Positions 1-7,200 of a stretch of 13,271 nt of DNA are shown here, piece after piece. The notes under the pieces are model-generated. The model did no database searches. It was not told where the DNA came from and saw nothing but the letters and a program-made list of their open reading frames with translations. How positions within the stretch are numbered: position 1 is the stretch's first letter; every line of letters starts with the position of its first letter. The translations under genes were made by a program, and so were the position numbers. This stretch comes from Nocardiopsaceae bacterium (lineage in GTDB: Bacteria > Actinomycetota > Actinomycetes > Streptosporangiales > Streptosporangiaceae): NCBI GenBank assembly GCA_031254715.1, contig JAIRTY010000766.1:1-13271 (forward strand). Reading direction: 5' to 3'.

Positions 1-122
1 CGCCGCCGGCGGTCAGCGTGGCCGCGGCGGTCGCCACCGCGGTCACGGTCGCTACGCTGGCGGCCATCATCCCGGCCCGCCGGGCTGCCCTGCGCCCGGT
101 CGCCGACCTGGTCGCGCCCTGA
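1..122 (+). CDS. FtsX-like ABC transporter permease, C-terminal end only (partial)
   Basis: Only the last 39 codons and the TGA are inside the window, read in the frame beginning at base 3. The peptide is a hydrophobic helix rich in Ala and Val followed by IPARRAALRPVADLVAP. A final membrane helix followed by a short basic 'P-A-R-R-A-A-x-x-x-P' tail is the usual ending of FtsX/MacB-type permeases, the membrane halves of ABC exporters that act on lipids, peptides or cell-wall hydrolases. The rest of the gene and any ATPase partner lie to the left and cannot be seen. The next gene is on the opposite strand and belongs to the sugar-import ATPase class, so it is not the partner. The family call rests on one terminal motif and is moderate; the exact substrate is unknown. 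Confidence 0.6.
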   Translation, partial: PPAVSVAAAVATAVTVATLAAIIPARRAALRPVADLVAP

Positions 123-168
123 CAAGGGCCCCGTCGCCGTGAGCCCCCCGGCCCGGGAACCCGCCGCG

Positions 169-1404
<1,236 letters not shown>

Positions 1405-1602
1405 AACCTCGCTCCGTTGCTCGCCCGTAATACTTGTCCGGTCCTGGCGGGAGCGTAACCGGCCAGCGCGGGTTCGGTGAAGCGGCCATTACATCCCGTT
1501 GCGGTAGCGTAAACGCCGTTATCATACTGTTATCTATCCGGCCGCCGGGCCCGTCGATCCATGCGGTGCCCTCCTGAGCCCAGGCTCCGCTAACGTGACG
1601 CC
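1405..1602. promoter_or_regulatory. Divergent intergenic region between sugar ATPase and Lrp/AsnC gene
   Basis: This 198-bp spacer is less GC-rich than its surroundings, chiefly at 1500-1540, and must carry the promoters for two divergent genes. Seen in it: AGCGTAA twice (1452-1458 and 1506-1512), a short dyad GCGTAAACGC (1507-1516), and two adjacent 11-bp near-repeats, GTTATCATACT (1518-1528) and GTTATCTATCC (1529-1539). On the minus strand, TATTAC (1432-1427) and TATGAT (1526-1521) could be -10 elements for the ATPase, but neither has a convincing -35. On the plus strand, TAACGT (1591-1596) ends 6 bases before the GTG of the regulator gene. No riboswitch or small gene is apparent. Confidence 0.45.
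1518..1539. repeat. Tandem 11-bp near-repeat, possible regulator site
   Basis: Two abutting copies, GTTATCATACT and GTTATCTATCC, share the first six bases and have an 11-bp period, close to one helical turn. They form the most AT-rich stretch of the spacer between the sugar ATPase and the Lrp/AsnC gene. Direct half-sites in helical phase could be bound by a regulator such as the adjacent Lrp-family protein, which oligomerises on DNA. Function is inferred only from placement. Confidence 0.3.
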
Positions 1603-1603
1603 G
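1591..1603 (+). promoter_or_regulatory. Candidate -10 element for a leaderless Lrp/AsnC transcript
   Basis: TAACGT (1591-1596) fits the TANNNT -10 consensus of actinobacteria and lies 6 bases before the GTG start, where transcription would begin at or near the start codon. No Shine-Dalgarno sequence is present between it and the start, in agreement with a leaderless message. No clear -35 hexamer is seen about 17 bases further upstream, so this is tentative. Confidence 0.35.
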
Positions 1604-2043
1604 TGGAAGATATCGACCGCACGATCATCTCGCTGCTCAGCCGGGACGGCCGGATGAGCTTCACCGACCTGTCACGCGAGACGGGGCTGTCGGTGTCAGC
1701 GACCCACCAGCGGGTCCGGCGGCTGGAACGGCGGGGGATCATCAAGGGCTACGCGGCGATCGTGGACCCGGCGGTCGCCGGGCTGCCGCTGACCGCGTTC
1801 ATCTCGATCAAGCCGTTCGACCCGGCGGCACCGGATGACACGCCGCAGCGGCTGGCCCACCTGGATGCGATCGAGGCCTGCCACAGCGTCGCAGGAGACG
1901 AGAACTACATCCTCAAGGTGAGGGTGTCCTCGCCGGCCGGGCTCGAGGACCTATTGCAGGAGATCCGGTCCGCGGCCAGCGCCTCCACCCGGACCACGGT
2001 CGTCCTCAGCACCCCGTACGAGAACCGCCCGCCCGCGCTGTGA
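1603..2043 (+). CDS. Lrp/AsnC family transcriptional regulator
   Basis: A 146-residue protein of standard Lrp/AsnC size (about 145-165). It opens directly with MEDIDRTIISLLSRDGR, the typical first helix of the family. An HTH follows at about residues 20-41 (FTDLSRETGLSVSATHQRVRRL), then the GIIKGYAAIVDP linker and a RAM ligand-binding domain from about 62 to 140, in which GDENYILKVRV matches the usual 'G-x-x-D/N-Y-x-L-x-V' strand. Such proteins bind amino acids and form dimers or octamers that activate or repress nearby genes. The start is GTG at 1603; no Shine-Dalgarno is visible, while TAACGT ends 6 bases upstream, so a leaderless mRNA is plausible. The gene is divergent from the sugar ATPase and ends in a hairpin terminator. 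Ligand and targets are unknown. Confidence 0.9.
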   Translation: MEDIDRTIISLLSRDGRMSFTDLSRETGLSVSATHQRVRRLERRGIIKGYAAIVDPAVAGLPLTAFISIKPFDPAAPDDTPQRLAHLDAIEACHSVAGDENYILKVRVSSPAGLEDLLQEIRSAASASTRTTVVLSTPYENRPPAL

Positions 2044-2081
2044 GCCCAGCGCCTGGCTGGCTCAGGGCGCTGGCTCGTTTT
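2042..2081 (+). terminator. Intrinsic terminator of the Lrp/AsnC gene, overlapping the 3' end of tetR
   Basis: The arms CCAGCGCC (2046-2053) and GGCGCTGG (2066-2073) are perfectly complementary. With one bulged C the stem extends to GAGCC/GGCTC, giving 11 paired bases around a 12-base loop. On the plus strand it is followed by TCGTTTT (2075-2081), a short T-run that fits Rho-independent termination. The hairpin begins in the stop codon of the Lrp/AsnC gene and covers the stop and last codons of the convergent TetR gene. Reading leftward there is no T-run, so it should work mainly for the plus strand. Confidence 0.6.
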
Positions 2082-2655
2082 CGGCCGCCAGCACCCCGCC
2101 GAGCATGATCTCCAGCAGCCGGTATGCCTCGGTGCCAGGGTCGGCGGCGTGCTCGGTGGCCGCCACCACGGCATGTGAGATCCGGAGCAGGTCGACGGGC
2201 TCGATATCGTCCCGTACCTGCCCGGCCTGCTGAGCGCGGGCGAGCAGGGCCGCCGCGGTCTCGATCATCTCCGTCCGGCAGGCCGAGAACACCGGCGCGT
2301 TCTTGCTCCCCGTGCCCGCCAGCAGCTCTGACGTGAGACTCCGCTTGGTGAGGCTGAAAGCCACCAGCGCGCGCAGCCAGGCCGACAGCCCCGCCGCCGG
2401 GGAAGGCTCGGCGAGCAGGTCCTGGCCCCGCGCGCAGAGCGCGTCCACCTGGTCCCGGTACACCGACTCCAGCAGCGCCTGCCGGGTGGGGAAGTGCCGG
2501 TAGAGGGTGCCGATCCCGACCCCCGCCCGGCGCGCGATCTCCTCCAGCGAGGTGTCATCCGAACCGCGCTCGGTGAACGCCGCCAGCGCCGCGGCCAGCA
2601 GCCGGGCCCGGTTGCGGCGGGCGTCCGCCCGGAGCGGGGAGTTAACCGTGTCCAT
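2062..2655 (-). CDS. TetR family repressor, divergent from the DHA2 MFS exporter
   Basis: A 197-residue protein of normal TetR length. The N-terminal HTH domain is clear: RRNRARLLAAALAAF (helix 1), TSLEEIARRAGVGIGTLYRHF (HTH, residues 35-55) and PTRQALLESVY (helix 4). The C-terminal part is the variable helical ligand pocket and dimer interface. I chose ATG at 2655 because it sits just before the conserved first helix. The frame stays open upstream to 2757, but that extension would cross both operator dyads. An AAGGAGG lies about 15 bases upstream, farther than ideal, so a different non-ATG start is possible. By context it should repress the divergent exporter gene and its own gene, and be released by a compound that the exporter removes (inference). 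The C-terminal stop lies within the hairpin that terminates the Lrp/AsnC gene. Confidence 0.9.
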   Translation of the reverse strand: MDTVNSPLRADARRNRARLLAAALAAFTERGSDDTSLEEIARRAGVGIGTLYRHFPTRQALLESVYRDQVDALCARGQDLLAEPSPAAGLSAWLRALVAFSLTKRSLTSELLAGTGSKNAPVFSACRTEMIETAAALLARAQQAGQVRDDIEPVDLLRISHAVVAATEHAADPGTEAYRLLEIMLGGVLAAENEPAP

Positions 2656-2696
2656 GTCCGTCGTCGCCACCCTCCTTGCCGGGCAGCTTAATGCAC

Positions 2697-2725
2697 TTGC
2701 TAATCGGAGGGTACCTCCGTATATA
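2697..2725 (+). promoter_or_regulatory. Predicted promoter of the DHA2 MFS exporter gene
   Basis: TTGCTA (2697-2702) and TATATA (2720-2725) are separated by 17 bp, the preferred spacing for the main vegetative sigma factor. Transcription would start near 2732, about 45 bases before the exporter GTG. The first TetR-type dyad fills the spacer and the second starts at the predicted start site, an arrangement expected for steric repression. The tetR gene must have its own promoter in the same 120 bp on the other strand; no single candidate stands out there. Confidence 0.55.
2705..2719. promoter_or_regulatory. TetR operator-like dyad 1
   Basis: CGGAGG-GTA-CCTCCG has perfect 6-bp arms around 3 bases. 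It lies between the -35 and -10 hexamers predicted for the exporter gene. It shares CGGAGG....CTCCG with dyad 2, whose centre is 26 bp away. Two similar dyads in the gap between a TetR gene and its divergent exporter strongly suggest operator sites for that repressor. Confidence 0.65.
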
Positions 2726-2730
2726 GTTAG

Positions 2731-2745
2731 CGGAGGCTTACTCCG
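2731..2745. promoter_or_regulatory. TetR operator-like dyad 2
   Basis: CGGAG-GCTTA-CTCCG has perfect 5-bp arms and overlaps the predicted transcription start of the exporter gene. Flanking bases add partial symmetry (TTAG on the left, GTTAA on the right). Nine of the ten outer arm positions match dyad 1, so both are probably bound by the same dimeric repressor. Confidence 0.6.
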
Positions 2746-2776
2746 GTTAATCATCATACCCGTCTGGGGGACATGA

Positions 2777-4282
2777 GTGCCTGTTCAGCAACCATCGGGG
2801 GGTTCCGGGGGGTCGTCCCCCCGGAACAACCGGCTTGCCGTACCCCGCCGGCCCGGGCCCGCTCTCGCCCTGGTGCTCGGCGCGCAGCTAATGGTCATCC
2901 TCGATGCCACCGTGGTCAACATCGCGCTGCCGGGCATCGCCAGCGGCCTGCATTTCAGCCCGGCCAGCCTGTCCTGGGTCCTCAACGCCTACTCGCTCAC
3001 GTTCGGTGGCCTGCTGCTGCTCGGCGGCAGGGCCGGTGACATCCTCGGCCGGCGCCGGACCTTCCTGGCCGGCATCGCGCTGTTCACCATCGCCTCGCTG
3101 GCCGGCGGGCTGGCGGCCACGCCCGGCTGGCTGATCGCCGCCCGGGCCGCGCAGGGGATCGGCGCCGCCATCGCCTCGCCGGCCGCGCTGTCGCTGGTGG
3201 TGTCCGCGTTCCCGGAGGGCCGGGGCCGGACCCGGGCGCTCGCGCTCTACGCGGCGGTCGCCATGGGCGGCGCGTCCCTCGGCCTGGTGCTGGGCGGGCT
3301 CATCACGGCCTGGGCGTCGTGGCGCTGGGTCCTGTTCATCAACCTGCCGGTCGGCGTCATCGTCGGCCTGCTGACCCCGGTGTTCGTGGCCGAGACGCCG
3401 CGCCAGCCCGGCCGGTTCGACCTGGCCGGCGCGCTCACCTCGGTCGCCGGCATGGCCGCGCTGGTCTACGCGTTCATCCGGGCCTCCGAGGCCGGCTGGT
3501 CCGACCGGCTGACGCTGGCCTCGCTGGCCGTGGCGGCGGCCGGGCTGGCCTCGTTCGCCGTCATCGAACGGCGGGCCAGGCAGCCGGTCACCCCGCTGCG
3601 GCTGTTCGCCGACGTCCAGCGGTCGGCCTCGTACGTGGCGCGGCTGCTGCTGGTAGCGGGGATGTTCGGGATGTTCTTCTTCCTCAGCCAGTTCCTGCAG
3701 GAGGTGCTCGGCTTCGGCCCGATCCGGGCCGGAGTGGCGTTCCTGCCGATGACCGTGGGCGTATTCGCCGTGAGCCGGGCCGCATCCCGGCTGCTCACCC
3801 GGTTCCCCCCGGTGCCGCTGATGGTGGCAGGCACGCTCCCGGTCATCGCCGGGATGGCGTGGCTGTCCCGGCTCACCGCCGCTACCGGCTACCTGCCCGG
3901 GCTACTGGGCCCGATGCTGCTGTTCGGGGCCGGGCTCGGGCTCGCGTTCGTGCCGCTTACCACCGTGTCCCTGACCGGTGTGCGGCCGGAGGACGCCGGC
4001 GCCGCCGCCAGCATGGTGAACGTCACCCAGCAGGTCGGCGGCGCGCTCGGGCTGGCCGTGCTGGTGACGGTCTTCACCACCGCCAGCCGGGGCGCCGCGG
4101 GCGCCCACGCGGCCATGGCCCACGGCATCGCCAGCGCGTTCTCGGTCGCCACCGGGTTCGACGGCTGCGCGCTGGCCGCGATGCTGGTGGCCGGGGCGGC
4201 GGCGTGGCGAAGCGCCCGCCGGGCGGCGGCGGCCGAGCCGGTGCCTCAGGACGAGATGGTGACGGCCACCGACTCGGTGTAG
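2777..4282 (+). CDS. MFS drug-efflux transporter, DHA2 (EmrB/QacA) family, 14 TM
   Basis: A 501-residue inner-membrane proton-driven exporter. Fourteen hydrophobic segments can be counted, the DHA2 number. Family motifs: LDATVVNIALP in TM1 (residues 42-52), motif A GGRAGDILGRRR after TM2 (83-94), RAAQGIGAAIASPAA in TM4 (123-137), and the antiporter motif C region GGASLGLVLGG in TM5 (164-174). The start is GTG at 2777, with GGGGGA about 6 bases upstream. An ATG at 2773 is in another frame and gives no recognisable protein. The N-terminal 25 residues are Ser/Gly/Arg-rich, and their DNA contains a perfect 11-bp hairpin. The divergent TetR gene and its dyads indicate drug- or metabolite-inducible expression. 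The 3' end overlaps the convergent mannosidase gene by 37 bp. The substrate cannot be told from sequence. Confidence 0.93.
   Translation: MPVQQPSGGSGGSSPRNNRLAVPRRPGPALALVLGAQLMVILDATVVNIALPGIASGLHFSPASLSWVLNAYSLTFGGLLLLGGRAGDILGRRRTFLAGIALFTIASLAGGLAATPGWLIAARAAQGIGAAIASPAALSLVVSAFPEGRGRTRALALYAAVAMGGASLGLVLGGLITAWASWRWVLFINLPVGVIVGLLTPVFVAETPRQPGRFDLAGALTSVAGMAALVYAFIRASEAGWSDRLTLASLAVAAAGLASFAVIERRARQPVTPLRLFADVQRSASYVARLLLVAGMFGMFFFLSQFLQEVLGFGPIRAGVAFLPMTVGVFAVSRAASRLLTRFPPVPLMVAGTLPVIAGMAWLSRLTAATGYLPGLLGPMLLFGAGLGLAFVPLTTVSLTGVRPEDAGAAASMVNVTQQVGGALGLAVLVTVFTTASRGAAGAHAAMAHGIASAFSVATGFDGCALAAMLVAGAAAWRSARRAAAAEPVPQDEMVTATDSV
2802..2827 (+). repeat. Perfect 11-bp GC hairpin inside the start of the exporter gene
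   Basis: GTTCCGGGGGG (2802-2812) and CCCCCCGGAAC (2817-2827) are exact reverse complements around a TCGT loop. The stem begins 25 bases after the GTG start and covers codons 9-17, which encode a Gly/Ser/Pro/Asn/Arg stretch ahead of TM1. It is followed by mixed sequence rather than a T-run, so it is not a simple intrinsic terminator. It could slow translation or protect the mRNA; the role is unknown. Confidence 0.6.
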
Positions 4283-7200
4283 CGGACCCGGCCGTAGTAC
4301 ATCACCTTCACCAGCGCCCACCAGCTGCCGGGCCGGGCGCCGGGTGCGGCCGCGAGCGGGTGCCGCAGCACGATTTCCTCACCCGGGCGGACGGTGAAAC
4401 CGGCCGCCGGGGAACCGGAAAGTTCCCAGCTTCCGAACGGGGATATCAGTTGTGACTCACCGCGGACCGGCGACCCGGCCCGGCATGCCAGCCGGAGCAG
4501 GATCTCGCCCCGTTCCCCGGGGCGTAGCGTGACCTGGCTGGTGAGCAGGGTAACCCCGACCTCTGCCGCGACCGCCTGCTGCTCGGCCTCAATCAGCGGC
4601 AGCAGCTCAGGCAGCGGGAGGCCGCTTGACGGGACGGTCGGCTCGCCGATGGTGACGAGTACGGCGTCCTCCAGGGCCTGCCCGAGATCGTCGCTGATCC
4701 TGGCCGCCACGAAGTAGTGCCCTGGCGCCGTTCCCGGCGCTGCCGCCACCGTGAGATCCCAGCTCGCGTAGCCGTCCGGCGCGAGCTCGTAGCGCAGCCG
4801 CAGCGGCTCAGCGGGACCGTCCCCGCCGGTTACCGCCAGCCCGGGCGGGACGACCAGTTCGGCCGCGCCCGCCGCCGGCTGCGGCCCGCCGGCCACGGTC
4901 AGCCGCAGGGTGGCTGCCGCTGGCAGGCCCGCGGCGCCGTCGCCGCCCGGCGCGGCCAGCGCCAGCCTGCCGGGGGACAGGTGCACGGCCACCGGCAGGT
5001 TCCCCGCGGGCGCGGGCCCCTTGCCATGCAGCCAGTACCGGGTGAAGACCGGCTGGACCGGCTCCGGCGGGACCTCTTCCCCCGGGACCTCTTCCCCGGA
5101 GCGGCCGCCCGCGCCGGAGCGGCCTGGCGGGGGGTCCCCGGCCGGGGTCAAGGTCACCGTGGCCAGGCCGGACGGCGGTACCTCGGCGACCGCCATCCCC
5201 TGCTCGACCGGCAGCGGCGGCCCGGCCTCCTCCTGCAGGGTGGCGCTGGCGGCGGCCTGGATCCCGGTGAACAGTGCCACCCGGGCCGGGACGGGCCGGC
5301 CGGCCCCGGGGCCGCCGCCGTCGCGGAGCCGGACCGTGACGCCGTCGCCGGGCCGGGGCCAGTCGCCGGTCCGGCCGGCGGCGAGCGGGTTGCCCTGCGG
5401 CTTGAGCGCGGCCAGCAGCGCGGCCGGTGCGGCGCCGCCGGGCTGCCCCGGCGCGGCGACTTCGCACAGGCTGGCCGCGGCCGGCAGCGGGCCCGGGTGG
5501 ATCCCGGTCTCGCAGGCCAGCAGCGGATGCCGGTAATCCTGGCCGGCTGGCACCAGCCCGGCCTGCCGCCAGCCGCCCTCGCCACCGGCGAGCGCGTACT
5601 CGAACGTGTGGCTCCAGTGCTGCCAGGCGAAGCTGCTGCCGTCCGGGGCTGTCCGCTTGTCGCCGTCGATCCAGACCCCGGAGGGCCAGGCGGTGCAGGC
5701 GCGCATCAGCGCCATCCACAGCGTGCCATCGGGCGTGATCAGGCTGCCGGGCGTGCCCCGGTTCAGCAGGGCGACGCACCGATCGGCCAGCGGCGGATCC
5801 GGGGACGGGCCCGCGGCCGCCGCCTCGATCACCCCGTCGGCCAGGTCGTCGGTGACCGCCGCCATGGCCGCCGCCAGGTCGTCGCCCGCCACCAGCAGCA
5901 CCGGCAGGTCGCGGGCACCGCGCACATCCGCCCCCGCCGCGAACACATCGGGCCGCGGCCGGGCGGCCGGCACCAGCACCGCGATGGGCTTGCCGGCCCC
6001 GCCGGCCAGCCGCTGCGCCAGGCCGGCCGCGGCCTCCGGTGCGGCCGCCAGCAGCTCGCCCGACCACCGGTTGTGCTGCGGCCCGCCCAGCGCGATCCGC
6101 CAGTCGGGGAGGTTGGAGTCGAGGTCGAGCGCGCCGTACCGGGGCCCGTCCGGCCGGGTGCAGGTGGCCGTGACCCCGTGCGCGGCGAGCGCGGTCACCA
6201 GGTCCCTGACCGCCCGCTGGCAGTCGGCCGGGACCGGCTCGTCCGGCAGCACGATCTCGGCCACCCCGGCCGCTGCCAGGCTGCCGCCGGCCCGCAGCCG
6301 CACCGCCGCGCCCAGCCCGAACCACTCGTGCGCGGGGTTGTCCAGCGTGAACGGGTGCTCGGCGACGTCGGCAGTGGCCGCGCCGAACGGCCGCGCCACC
6401 ACCGCGGTCGCGGCCTGGAAGAGCGGCAGCGCACCGGGCACCCGGGCCGGGAAGCGGACCCGCAGCAGCCGGTCGGTGCCGATCGAGCCGTCCACGTGGG
6501 TGGCGAACTCGACCCGGTCTGACCCGTGCCACAGCAGGGTCTCCTGCGTCACCCGCAGCTCGCCCAGGCTGAACTCGGCGACCAGCCGGGACCCGGCCGG
6601 GCACTGCTCCGCCCGGACCGTCGCGGGGCGGTCAGCCGAGCCGGCGCCGGGGCCCTTGGGCGACAGCAGCCACGGTCCCTCGCCCCACCGGGGGTGATAG
6701 TCGTACTCCTCCTGCAGCACGAGCTCGTTGCCGGGCCCGGTGAGCAGCTCAGTCCCGGCGCGCTTGTCCCTGATGGCGCTGAGCGCGCCGCCGCGCGCCG
6801 GGTCGGCGCTCACCGCGAACCGTTCGTTCTCGATGGTGGTGCCCGGCAGCGGCGCCCAGCCAGCGGGAACTTCCGCCGCCGGGATCGCCCAGTAGGTCCG
6901 GTAGCCGAGCGCCGGGACCGGCCCAGCCAGGAACCTGAGCGTCACCCCGGCCAGGGTCCCGTCCGGGTGCCGCCGCACCGCCTCGGCCAGGGCCGGCACC
7001 CCGGCACCGGTCTCGTCCCGCAGTGCCAGCCAGGGCGTGCCTGGCCCGGGCAGTTCCAGCCGGATCGTGGCCAGCCCGGACCGGGGCCATGACACCGTGT
7101 TGAACACCGTCACCGGCCGGGCGCCAGGCTGCTCCGGGCGTTCGACCTCATCCGGCGGCCTGGTGTCGGCCAGGGCGGCGAGCCGGGCTGCGGCGTCCCG

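Noticed and set aside
2656..2757. N-terminal extension of the TetR gene to an ATG at 2757
   Set aside because: It would translate through both operator dyads and the promoter, and family members start just before the first helix.
2773..3039. 88-codon ORF from the ATG at 2773
   Set aside because: It is out of frame with the exporter and shows no family features; the Shine-Dalgarno spacing suits the GTG at 2777 better.
4717..6522. Plus-strand 601-codon open frame, and the minus-strand frame at 4808-6604
   Set aside because: Both are shadows of the mannosidase gene in other frames, with composition-driven Arg/Gly/Pro/Ala proteins and no motif.
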